Source of the DNA: Spartobacteria bacterium
Lineage (GTDB): Bacteria; Verrucomicrobiota; Verrucomicrobiae; Chthoniobacterales; UBA6821
Assembly: GCA_003136515.1 (NCBI GenBank)
Contig: PLEU01000114.1
Coordinates: 1,452-8,993 of the forward strand
Reading direction: 5' to 3'
DNA length: 7,542 nt
The notes beneath the pieces were generated by a model. The model was not told the origin of the DNA. It did not search any database and worked only from the letters and a program-made list of their open reading frames with translations. The translations under genes were made by a program, and so were the position numbers. Positions 1 through 6,637 of the stretch are shown here, one piece after another. Each line of letters opens with the position of its first letter. Positions within the stretch are counted from its first letter, which is position 1.

Positions 1-1
1 G

Positions 2-901
2 ACTCCCATCGGCGCACTGGCAGCAGCCGGAGTCGTGGCTTTGACGGATGACGGGCGCTGCATTCAGAATCATGGGGTGATGCGTCGCGCCGTTGAGTAC
101 GCGCGCCAGTTCGGACTGCCTGTGATGGATCATTGTCAGGAGGCGACACTCAGCGTTGACGGCGTGATGAACGAGGGGGAATGGAGCACCCGTCTCGGAC
201 TTCCCGGATGGCCATCCCTCGCCGAGGATTTGATCGTGGCCAGAAACATTCTCCTCGCTGAGGAAACTGGCCATCCCATTCACTGCCAGCATATCAGTTC
301 TGCACGAAGTGTACGCCTACTCCGTGAGGCCCGCAGACGCGGCGTGCCAATCACCGCCGAAGCCTGCCCTCATCATATTTCTCTAACCGATGAGACCCTT
401 AAAACCTTTGATTCCAATTTCAAGGTCAATCCCCCGCTTAGGACGTCTGCCGATATCGATGAAATCATTGCCGGGTTGGCCGACGGGACAATCACCATCC
501 TAGCCAGTGATCATGCGCCCCATGCCCCCTACGAAAAAGAGGTTGAACTTGATCGCGCCCCCTTCGGCATGCTTGGCTTGGAGACGGAACTGGCCGTCTT
601 TCTGGAAATTCTGCTTCATCAACGCAAGGTGCTTACGTTACCTCAGGTGATTGCCATGCTGACGGTGAACCCGGCCAGACTTCTGGGACTAAACCGCGGG
701 ACGCTTTCTCTAGGGGCCGTCGCGGACATCACGCTGCTCGACCCGCATCATGCCTGGGTCTATGACAAGAATGATTCCCCCTCCCTCGCACGGAACAGCC
801 CATTTCACGGCCATTCACTTCGCGGTCGCGCGCTGATGACCATCGTTGCGGGAGTTCCTGTCTGGGATCTGGAGTCAGGCTTTGGGGATAAAAAAAACTA
901 G
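2..901 (+). CDS. pyrC: Dihydroorotase, class I (3' part; 5' end outside window)
   Basis: Catalyses the reversible cyclisation of N-carbamoyl-aspartate to dihydroorotate, the third step of de novo pyrimidine synthesis, in the cytoplasm. The frame is open from the window edge, so the GTG at 35 is an internal valine and not a start; about 299 residues are visible of the roughly 430 usual for the class. The missing part should carry the metal-binding HxH. Visible active-site motifs, numbered from the valine at 35, are LTDDGR (3-8, holding the Asp of the family SDDG motif), MDHCQE (31-36), HCQHIS (83-88), EACPHH (109-114), FKVNPPLR (129-136) and ASDHAPH (157-163), where D159 aligns with the catalytic Asp. 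A C-terminal GLNRGTLSLGAVADITLLDP stretch is the usual amidohydrolase tail. The next gene starts 13 bases after the TAG stop, so the two are probably co-transcribed. In related genomes pyrB often lies upstream, but that is not visible here. Family assignment is secure. Confidence 0.95.
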   Translation, partial: TPIGALAAAGVVALTDDGRCIQNHGVMRRAVEYARQFGLPVMDHCQEATLSVDGVMNEGEWSTRLGLPGWPSLAEDLIVARNILLAEETGHPIHCQHISSARSVRLLREARRRGVPITAEACPHHISLTDETLKTFDSNFKVNPPLRTSADIDEIIAGLADGTITILASDHAPHAPYEKEVELDRAPFGMLGLETELAVFLEILLHQRKVLTLPQVIAMLTVNPARLLGLNRGTLSLGAVADITLLDPHHAWVYDKNDSPSLARNSPFHGHSLRGRALMTIVAGVPVWDLESGFGDKKN

Positions 902-905
902 GAAG
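900..905 (+). promoter_or_regulatory. Shine-Dalgarno sequence of tgt
   Basis: AGGAAG lies 9 bases before the TTG at 915 and overlaps the last two bases of the pyrC TAG stop (899-901). It is the clearest ribosome binding site in the window and decides the tgt start. Its overlap with the upstream stop fits translational coupling. Confidence 0.6.
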
Positions 906-914
906 TCGTCTGTT

Positions 915-2054
915 TTGAGTCTCTCCCCCTTCACGCTGCTTAAGACCGATGTGTCGAGTGCCGCGCGCGCCGGCATACTCCACACGCGCCGGGGTGATGT
1001 GGAAACGCCGGTTTTCATGCCGGTTGGCACACAGGCCACTGTGAAGGCAGTCACTCCTGATGAGCTTCGGTCTCTCGGCGCGCGCATCATTCTGGGAAAT
1101 ACCTACCATCTCCACGTGCGACCGGGCGAGGAGGTTATCCGGGATTTGGGGGGATTACATTCCTTCATGGGCTGGGACCGATGCCTTCTCACCGACAGTG
1201 GCGGCTTTCAGGTTTTTTCCCTCTCGAAGTTGCGCAAAATCACTCGGGAAGGGGTGCACTTTCAGAATCATCTTGATGGGACCCCGACATTCATCGGCCC
1301 CGAGACCTCGATGCAAATCCAGCGTGATCTTGGAAGCGATATCGTGATGGCGTTTGATGAATGCCCCCCGTTTCCCTGCACCCATGAGGAGGCGGCGAAA
1401 AGTCTGGAACTGACCACGCATTGGGAAAAACGTTCCAGAGAATGGTGGTGGACTCAGCCGGAGGAGGGTAGACCGCTGCTTTTCGGCATCGTGCAAGGCA
1501 GTTCCTTCGCCGATCTCCGCGAGGAATCCGCACGTGCGCTTGTAGGGATCGGCTTTGACGGTTATGCGGTGGGCGGGGTCAGTGTCGGGGAACCTGAACC
1601 AGAGATGATGAAGGCCGTGGAGCGGAGCGTTCCATTCCTGCCTGAGTCCTCCCCACGTTATGCCATGGGTCTGGGTACACCGCCGCAACTTGTAGAAATG
1701 GTGGCTCGGGGGATCGATATGTTTGATTGTGTCCTGCCGACACGGATTGCGCGCAATGGCACGGCTTTCACCTCTGCTGGAACTATCAATCTGAAGAACG
1801 CCCCCTTCACACGTGATCCACTACCGATAGAAGAGGGCTGCGGCTGTCCCGCCTGCCTGACGTTTTCCCGTGCCTATCTGCGTCATCTTGTCAAGGCCGA
1901 GGAGATCCTCGGCCTACGTCTCATCACACTGCACAATCTCCACTTCTATCTCACGTTGATGAGAAAAATCAGAGAAGCCATCCTCGGAGGCTCCTTTTCC
2001 GAATTCAGGCGGGATTTCGTCTCAGGCTACCGAGTTTGGGCCGCAGAGGATTGA
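915..2054 (+). CDS. tgt: Queuine/preQ1 tRNA-guanine transglycosylase
   Basis: Exchanges guanine-34 in the anticodon of tRNA-Asp, -Asn, -His and -Tyr for preQ1 in the bacterial queuosine pathway. The TTG start at 915 gives 379 residues, matching the family's usual length of about 375; a longer frame from TTG 846 would add 23 residues inside pyrC and is unlikely. ETPVFMPVGTQATVK near the N-terminus is typical. TDSGGFQVFSL holds D94, the base-recognition Asp (D102 in the Zymomonas enzyme). GIVQGS and GGVSVGEP follow, then FDCVLPTRIARNG with D271, the nucleophile equivalent (D280). The zinc site is C309, C311, C314 (CGCPAC) and H340, with exactly the spacing of Cys318/320/323 and His349 in the Zymomonas protein. 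All key residues are present, so the enzyme should be active. It is probably transcribed with pyrC, and converges on the minus-strand operon that carries queA, whose product acts next in the pathway. Confidence 0.96.
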   Translation: MSLSPFTLLKTDVSSAARAGILHTRRGDVETPVFMPVGTQATVKAVTPDELRSLGARIILGNTYHLHVRPGEEVIRDLGGLHSFMGWDRCLLTDSGGFQVFSLSKLRKITREGVHFQNHLDGTPTFIGPETSMQIQRDLGSDIVMAFDECPPFPCTHEEAAKSLELTTHWEKRSREWWWTQPEEGRPLLFGIVQGSSFADLREESARALVGIGFDGYAVGGVSVGEPEPEMMKAVERSVPFLPESSPRYAMGLGTPPQLVEMVARGIDMFDCVLPTRIARNGTAFTSAGTINLKNAPFTRDPLPIEEGCGCPACLTFSRAYLRHLVKAEEILGLRLITLHNLHFYLTLMRKIREAILGGSFSEFRRDFVSGYRVWAAED

Positions 2055-2108
2055 GTAGGAAATCAAGAATTCCTAAGTCTTAACGCTCGCAAGGATAAAT
2101 GCTAACTC

Positions 2109-2139
2109 GCGGCCTTGAGAATCCACGCTTAAAGGCCGC
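2109..2139. terminator. Inverted repeat between convergent genes, possible bidirectional terminator
   Basis: GCGGCCTT (2109-2116) and AAGGCCGC (2132-2139) form a perfect 8-bp stem around a 15-base loop; three more pairs (2117-2119 with 2128-2130) can form if A2131 bulges. It lies in the 115-base gap between the tgt stop and the stop of the convergent minus-strand gene, where a shared terminator is expected. Neither strand shows a T-run after the stem, so it is not a classical intrinsic terminator. It could act with Rho, protect 3' ends, or be chance. Confidence 0.4.
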
Positions 2140-2169
2140 CATTGCGTCGAGCGGGCATTCGAACATCCG

Positions 2170-2604
2170 CTACCAAGATTGGCTGCTGTATTGGCGCGAG
2201 TAATCGTACTTGGTTTCAAAACCAAGTTCGGGCGGAAATTCCGAATACCCTGAATTCAGCCACTGGATGTTGTTCTGGTATGGGGGATTGAACGTCCCGT
2301 GATTGGTAGGCGCGAGGAAGGTGAAGGTCTCATAAAAACCATATCCCATCCGGGCAAAGGTGCGCCCCAATCCCCGTACCAAACCATAACCGAACGCCGC
2401 CGAATTACCTTCCGCGTCATTCACATCAGACATGGAATCGATGATTTCCGTGGGTCCGAAAAGGAGATTGCTAAGCCCGCGTCCCAGTTTGCGGGTTGGC
2501 CCCTGATCAGACTGGGGCGGTGCCTGGATGTCGGCGAAAACGATTTGCTGTCCAGCCATGCTGGTCAGCACTAGGACGATAAGAATCAGGGGGAGCTTTT
2601 TCAC
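2170..2604 (-). CDS. Small exported protein, exosortase system-associated TIGR04073 type
   Basis: A 144-residue protein with a clear Sec signal peptide: MKK followed by a hydrophobic stretch (4-18) and a likely signal peptidase I site after VFA (residues 22-24). The mature part carries the hallmark RKLGRGLSNLLFGPTEI (38-54) and then a Gly/aromatic stretch (72-96, GYGLVRGLGRTFARMGYGF and on). This resembles the TIGR04073 family, small exported proteins of Verrucomicrobia and some other Gram-negatives that co-occur with exosortase/PEP-CTERM systems; I recognise it from the motif and have not searched it. Molecular function is unknown. The tail (100-144) is rich in Tyr, Asn, Pro and Gln. The start is GTG at 2604, the only usable start before an upstream in-frame stop near 2635; no good Shine-Dalgarno is seen. 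It is the last gene of the minus-strand run, 41 bases after the YhaM-like gene. Confidence 0.8.
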   Translation of the reverse strand: MKKLPLILIVLVLTSMAGQQIVFADIQAPPQSDQGPTRKLGRGLSNLLFGPTEIIDSMSDVNDAEGNSAAFGYGLVRGLGRTFARMGYGFYETFTFLAPTNHGTFNPPYQNNIQWLNSGYSEFPPELGFETKYDYSRQYSSQSW

Positions 2605-2645
2605 TGGTAGTTCAGAATCGTAATTTCAGACGCAGTTTGGCAAGT

Positions 2646-3713
2646 CTAAAGAAGTAGATCCTTGATCCCGGACGAATCCGATCCCGCGGCGATCCGGGGA
2701 AGTGGCGGAACCGGTGAGACGCCGAGAGGCCTGACCCATTCCATAGGTGCACGAGCTCCATTTTCAAGGATCGGGACGGACTTGTAGGCAGCCGAAAACA
2801 TGTCCATACGGGCATCGATATTGTCGATGAAATGGAGAAGAGCCGCCTCAGGTGTCTTGGGAAGTATTGGCGAGCCAAATTCGAGCTGCCCGTGATGAGA
2901 AGCCACAAGGTGGAGAAGATGCAGGCGAACCTCCTCGGAGGAGGGGAGGAGTGTTTCCCATCCTTCCTTCGGGAGTTCGCGCCAGAGGGCGTTGATGAGT
3001 TCTATCCCGATGGAGAGGTGGCCGAGGAGTTCCCCGCGGAGTTCGGTCTCCAGGCCAAAACCGCGTTCGGGAGGGCATGTTTCCCAAAGTTTTCCCGTAT
3101 CATGAAAAAGGACCCCGGCGATGAGGAGATCACGGTTGAGTTCGGCGTAAACGCCGCAGAGTACGAGTGCGCATTCCATCATCCGGGAAGTATGTTCCAG
3201 CAAACCTCCCCGGCGGGCGTGGTGATTGCCCCGCGCTGCCGCCGCCCTGCGAAATCGCACTCCATACTGATCGAGGAATTTGTGGCAGAGTGCGAGTAGA
3301 CGGGGATCTTGGAGGGTATCTGTCGCGTTCCTGATTTTTTCCCATGCATGATCAAGCTGGTTACGGTGTTCTGCGGAGCCTTCCATTAGTAGATCAACCG
3401 CCTCTTCCGGCAGACTGTTCATCTCCCAACCTTTTGCATCAAGACCAAACGAGCCGCTGTGGCTGAAGAGTCCCTCAATCATCACAAAGTCACCCTTTTG
3501 GGATGATTTGCAGGATTCAAATGCCACAGTATCTGCCCAGGCGCGAAGGGTCATGTTTTCGGCGGCATCACGAAACAAAATTTCATAAAATGGCTTTCCG
3601 TTGGAAGCTTCCTTAAGAGTCAATCGTTCCACCTGGGCATGGATGACGGCCCCAAGCGGGGAGTGTTCCCGTGTGCCCTTCTTAAGGTCGGCTATGCAGA
3701 GTAGGGGTGGCAT
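2646..3713 (-). CDS. YhaM-family 3'-5' exoribonuclease-like protein (OB fold + HD domain)
   Basis: Resembles Bacillus YhaM, a metal-dependent 3'-5' exonuclease of single-stranded RNA and DNA. Numbering from the ATG at 3713 (355 residues; YhaM has about 314), residues 6-90 look like an OB-fold nucleic-acid-binding domain, starting with LCIADLKKG. The HD hydrolase domain follows: GNHH (162-165), GLLEHT (170-175), LFHDTGK with the H204-D205 pair, GHLSI (231-235), ASHHG with H273 and H274, and LLHFIDNIDARMDM (292-305). All expected metal ligands are present. The last 40 or so residues are Pro/Gly-rich and may be disordered. The frame extends to a TTG at 3758, only 13 bases from the queA stop, but the added 15 residues do not look family-like and neither start has a Shine-Dalgarno, so ATG is preferred with modest certainty. 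Cytoplasmic, probably in RNA turnover or DNA maintenance; the true substrate here is unknown. Confidence 0.85.
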   Translation of the reverse strand: MPPLLCIADLKKGTREHSPLGAVIHAQVERLTLKEASNGKPFYEILFRDAAENMTLRAWADTVAFESCKSSQKGDFVMIEGLFSHSGSFGLDAKGWEMNSLPEEAVDLLMEGSAEHRNQLDHAWEKIRNATDTLQDPRLLALCHKFLDQYGVRFRRAAAARGNHHARRGGLLEHTSRMMECALVLCGVYAELNRDLLIAGVLFHDTGKLWETCPPERGFGLETELRGELLGHLSIGIELINALWRELPKEGWETLLPSSEEVRLHLLHLVASHHGQLEFGSPILPKTPEAALLHFIDNIDARMDMFSAAYKSVPILENGARAPMEWVRPLGVSPVPPLPRIAAGSDSSGIKDLLL

Positions 3714-3771
3714 GTGAAGAAATGGATGAGGGATGAAGTGTGCAGATTCTAATGCCAAACAGGGGGATCAA

Positions 3772-4758
3772 TTACAGGATCAACATGCAGTCGCCATAAC
3801 TGAAAAAGCGATACTCTTCCTTCACCGCCTCCGCATAGGCACTCAATATGAGTTCGCGTCCCGCCATCGCACTCACCAGCATCAGTAGCGTCGAGCCGGG
3901 GAGATGGAAATTGGTCAAGAGTGAATCGATGTGACGGAATTGATAAGGAGGGCGGATGAAAATCTCAGTAGAGCCGATGGATGGGGTAAGCGTACCGGGA
4001 GGCTGGGATTCCAGCACTCTTGCGGTAGTGGTGCCGACTGCGAAAATCCTTCCGCCCATCTCTTTGGCCTCGGTGATGACTCGGGTGGTTGCTTCAGCCA
4101 GAGTATAGTGTTCCTTGTGCATGAGATGCTGGGTAAGATCTTCTGTTTTTACAGGGCGGAAAGTTCCCACGCCGACATGGAGGGTGACAAAGGTGTGCGG
4201 AAGTCTTGAGAGAAGTTCCTTGCTGAAATGAAGTCCCGCTGTCGGTGCAGCCACCGAGCCTTCCTCACTGGCATAGACTGTCTGATAGCGTTCCCGATCT
4301 TCCTCGTCCGCTTTTCGATTAAAGTATGGGGGGATTGGCATGGTCCCGTAGTGTTCCAGATCGGGGGCCGAGGCGAACTCGATACGTCGAGTTCCATCTT
4401 CCAATATCTCCAGAACTTTAGCCGATGTTCCCGCAGTTTCGACTACATGGCCGGGGCGCATTTTTTTCCCTGGATTCACAAGGGCCGTCCACTCCCTCTC
4501 GTTCTGCTTTTCTAGGAGCAGTATCTCTAACTTTCCTGTGGTATCGAAGAGTCGTGCCGGGATCACCTTGCTATCGTTGAGCACCAGGAGATCCCGGGGA
4601 GAGAGATAGCCTGGTAAATCGAGGAAGCGTCGATGCTCTATCGCACCGCTTTTCCGATCCAGAATCAGCATTCTGGAATCTTCACGATGCTTGGCAGGTC
4701 GGTTTGCCACCAGTTTCGCAGGCAGCTCGTAGAGATAGTCCGCCAGCCGATCGCTCAT
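3772..4758 (-). CDS. queA: S-adenosylmethionine:tRNA ribosyltransferase-isomerase
   Basis: Transfers and isomerises the ribosyl moiety of S-adenosylmethionine onto preQ1-34 in tRNA to give epoxyqueuosine, the step after Tgt. The 328-residue product is near full family length (about 340-355). Diagnostic stretches, numbered from the ATG, are DYLYELP (7-13), LVLNDSKVIPARL (58-70), PTAGLHFS (172-179), LHVGVGTFRPV (193-203), IFAVGTTTARVLES (238-251), TNFHLPGSTLLMLVSAMAG (282-300) and a C-terminal YRFFSYGDCMLI. The ATG at 4758 overlaps the stop of the upstream kinase gene as ATGA, which favours it over the TTG two codons upstream and suggests translational coupling. The YhaM-like gene follows after 58 bases (13 if it uses its TTG). 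Nothing required for activity looks missing. Confidence 0.96.
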   Translation of the reverse strand: MSDRLADYLYELPAKLVANRPAKHREDSRMLILDRKSGAIEHRRFLDLPGYLSPRDLLVLNDSKVIPARLFDTTGKLEILLLEKQNEREWTALVNPGKKMRPGHVVETAGTSAKVLEILEDGTRRIEFASAPDLEHYGTMPIPPYFNRKADEEDRERYQTVYASEEGSVAAPTAGLHFSKELLSRLPHTFVTLHVGVGTFRPVKTEDLTQHLMHKEHYTLAEATTRVITEAKEMGGRIFAVGTTTARVLESQPPGTLTPSIGSTEIFIRPPYQFRHIDSLLTNFHLPGSTLLMLVSAMAGRELILSAYAEAVKEEYRFFSYGDCMLIL

Positions 4759-5741
4759 TTCCAAAGTGTCAGCATAGCGGCTCCGAACACCCCCGCGCTA
4801 TCACCAAGGGCGGGACGAAGGAGAGGGGTGTCGAATCGGTCATTGAAGAGATGGTGCAATATGGAAAGGCGTGTTTCGGAGGTGTAGAGAAGATCCAGAT
4901 TTCCGACACCGCCGCCAATTACCACTGCATCGGGATCTAGGATGTTGATAACGGCTCCGGAGGCCTCGGCGAATTTTTCACGCAGCCGCTCCAGTGTTGC
5001 AATGGCATCTGCATCGTTTCGAGAAGCCCTCAGGACGATCTCTGGGAGCGGAACTGGTGAACCAGTACGGGCTGCATAGAATTTTTCCAGAGCAGGCCCG
5101 GAGCAAACACTTTCAACGCAGCCGAAACGGCCGCAGTAACAGGGAGCTGCTTCGCCGCGCAAGGGATTGTGCCCCCATTCCCCGCAGATGCCATGAAATC
5201 CCGTGAGCACCTCTCCAGCGACGACTATTCCCCCCCCGACACCGGTTCCGAGGATAATCCCAAATACGGTTTTCTTACCACGAGCAGCACCAAGATTTGC
5301 CTCGGCGAGAGCACAACAATTGGCGTCATTAGCTATCACAATTTCACACCCAAGGAATGCGGATATGTCATGGGCCAGCGGTTTGCCGTTGAGACAAAGT
5401 GTGTTGGAATTTTTGAGTAGACCTGTCTGTGGGGTGGTGACCCCGGGCGTGCCGATGCCAAGGTAGTCGGGACGTTTCAGACCGGATACTGACTCGAGTT
5501 GATCAACAAGCAGGGAGATCTGGGAAATCACATGGTCGTATCCCCTGGGGGATTCCGTGAAAACCCGGATGCGATGAAGTGCCTTCTCAGGACGGTTTGG
5601 ATCAAGAATGACCCCCTCGATCTTAGTGCCTCCAAGATCAATCCCCCAAAGGGGATTTTCGATTTCACGGATTGGGGCCGCAACTGTGACGTCCCGCCTT
5701 CCACTTAGTGGATCAGGAGGGCTCTCAATGTGCTCAGACAT
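4755..5741 (-). CDS. ROK-family sugar kinase, fructokinase (Mak)-like
   Basis: An ATP-dependent hexose kinase of the ROK family. From the ATG at 5741 it has 328 residues. The phosphate-binding motif is GIDLGGTKIEG (33-43); the sugar-site/catalytic segment is IVIANDANCCALAEA, with D139 as catalytic base; GTGVGGG spans 165-171. EWGHNP with E188 and H191, followed by CYCGRFGCVE (C201, C203, C208, E210), forms the ROK zinc site and signature. VINILDPDAVVIGGG lies near the C-terminus. NSNTLCLNGKP and the region around it recall E. coli Mak more than glucokinase, so fructose is a plausible substrate, but glucose, mannose or N-acetylglucosamine cannot be excluded. The frame extends to GTG 5834 (ATG 5831), which would add 30 or so residues of no recognisable family sequence; even from 5741 about 32 residues precede the core. 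It heads the minus-strand operon and overlaps queA by ATGA. Confidence 0.9.
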   Translation of the reverse strand: MSEHIESPPDPLSGRRDVTVAAPIREIENPLWGIDLGGTKIEGVILDPNRPEKALHRIRVFTESPRGYDHVISQISLLVDQLESVSGLKRPDYLGIGTPGVTTPQTGLLKNSNTLCLNGKPLAHDISAFLGCEIVIANDANCCALAEANLGAARGKKTVFGIILGTGVGGGIVVAGEVLTGFHGICGEWGHNPLRGEAAPCYCGRFGCVESVCSGPALEKFYAARTGSPVPLPEIVLRASRNDADAIATLERLREKFAEASGAVINILDPDAVVIGGGVGNLDLLYTSETRLSILHHLFNDRFDTPLLRPALGDSAGVFGAAMLTLWK

Positions 5742-5811
5742 GTTCGGTGAATTTCGAAGGTGCGATCCCCTTTGGCAAGGCGCAAGGGTGGAGCTCAGTG
5801 TTTTATTGGAT

Positions 5812-5840
5812 TTGACAAAAAGGGAAACCATCACAATGAT
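5812..5840 (+). promoter_or_regulatory. Sigma70-like promoter, possibly giving a leaderless mRNA
   Basis: A perfect TTGACA (-35, 5812-5817) is separated by 17 bases from AATGAT (-10, 5835-5840; four of six match TATAAT). The predicted start point, 6-8 bases after the -10, falls at about 5846-5848, on the ATG at 5847. This fits the absence of a Shine-Dalgarno close to that ATG. It lies in the 105-base divergent gap next to the kinase gene; no comparably good promoter was found for the minus strand. Confidence 0.5.
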
Positions 5841-5846
5841 TTACGG

Positions 5847-6617
5847 ATGAATTTTGCACGTTTCTCCCCGGTGCTTGTCGTTGCTTCGGCTCTGGTATTT
5901 TCATTGATCCCCTCGCCTGAACTGCAGGCTGGAGCTTCCAACAAAAATGGGGATCCCTATGGCAATGGCTCATTCTTCCCTGACTCTGGGAGCTATAGTG
6001 GCATTATGCGTGGCACTAATGGCTTTGTGGGGACTGTGGAATTCACCACCTCAGACACAAACACCTCTACCAACGGGACCACAAACTCAGGGGTTGCAAC
6101 TGTCTATGCAGCTGGTCAGCAATACGTGGGGAGCGCATACGGGGTACAGGATCCCTCTTCGCAGACAATTGCAGTGACCTATTACGGCAATGCCTCAAGT
6201 GAGATTATTGCTCTCCCTACGGTTAGCTATACCGAGCAAACCTATACCGACCAATACGGATATATTTACACTTATTTGGTTCCAACCTATGGCGTGACGA
6301 ACTTTTCGGTGAGTAACAGTTGCAGCGGGCAGTTTTCGGCATCGTTGCAGAACAGTTATCCGAACCAGACTTTTTCCGGTTCGGGAATTGCCGATGCTTC
6401 CATTCAGGATATTTCCGTGACCCTGCAAACGAATTACTCAGTCACGGCCGGCAGCACGAACAGCAGCACGAATTACAACTACACGACACCTTCCACGACA
6501 AATAGCCAGGTTACGTATCAATACATATTTACTAATGAAAACGTGGTTTTTAACAACAGCGTTACAGGCAGCAGGGTTATCCAAGATACGGCCGGTGCTG
6601 GGACTACTGGGAACTAG
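5847..6617 (+). CDS. Secreted Ser/Thr/Asn/Tyr-rich protein with internal repeat, function unknown
   Basis: A 256-residue protein with a clear signal peptide: a basic start (MNFARF), a hydrophobic core (9-21) and a likely cleavage site after LQA (26-28). The mature part is dominated by Ser, Thr, Asn, Gly, Tyr and Gln with almost no Lys or Arg, as in beta-rich surface or secreted proteins. I see two copies of a motif: GSAYGVQDPSSQTIAVT (95-111) and GSGIADASIQDISVT (178-192), sharing GS then D-x-S-x-Q-x-I-x-V-T, each followed by a polar, aromatic stretch. The C-terminus (ending AGAGTTGN) has no PEP-CTERM motif, LPxTG or membrane anchor. Only one Cys (159) is present. The ATG at 5847 is chosen because the frame upstream runs through promoter-like DNA and would bury the signal peptide. 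A pseudopilin gene follows 20 bases downstream, suggesting an operon. No enzymatic domain is recognised. Confidence 0.8.
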   Translation: MNFARFSPVLVVASALVFSLIPSPELQAGASNKNGDPYGNGSFFPDSGSYSGIMRGTNGFVGTVEFTTSDTNTSTNGTTNSGVATVYAAGQQYVGSAYGVQDPSSQTIAVTYYGNASSEIIALPTVSYTEQTYTDQYGYIYTYLVPTYGVTNFSVSNSCSGQFSASLQNSYPNQTFSGSGIADASIQDISVTLQTNYSVTAGSTNSSTNYNYTTPSTTNSQVTYQYIFTNENVVFNNSVTGSRVIQDTAGAGTTGN

Positions 6618-6637
6618 CGACATCGTGGACCGAAAGT

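Noticed and set aside
846..914. Longer tgt start at TTG 846
   Set aside because: It would overlap pyrC by 56 bases and add 23 residues absent from the family. AGGAAG before TTG 915 supports the shorter form.
1155..1688. Minus-strand open frame of about 177 codons inside tgt
   Set aside because: It is an antisense shadow of the conserved Tgt catalytic domain with no family-like sequence.
2832..3299. Long plus-strand open frame of about 155 codons opposite the YhaM-like gene
   Set aside because: It is antisense to a well-supported gene with intact HD motifs, and its translation shows no recognisable domain or signal.
5640..5657. Perfect hairpin with 7-bp arms (AATCCCC/GGGGATT, loop CAAA)
   Set aside because: It lies inside the kinase coding sequence, over codons for the conserved NPLWGIDL region, and is not followed by a T-run on either strand. 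Coding constraint explains it.
5742..5834. N-terminal extension of the kinase to GTG 5834 or ATG 5831
   Set aside because: The added residues do not look like ROK sequence and there is no Shine-Dalgarno. It is not excluded, only less likely than ATG 5741.
5760..5846. N-terminal extension of the secreted-protein frame to 5760
   Set aside because: It would put about 29 charged residues ahead of a clear signal peptide and run across the promoter-like elements. The ATG at 5847 is better.
6438..6500. Repetitive CAGCACGAA-like stretch
   Set aside because: It is short and imperfect, and explained by Ser/Thr/Asn-rich codons of the secreted protein. It is not a CRISPR or tandem-repeat array.
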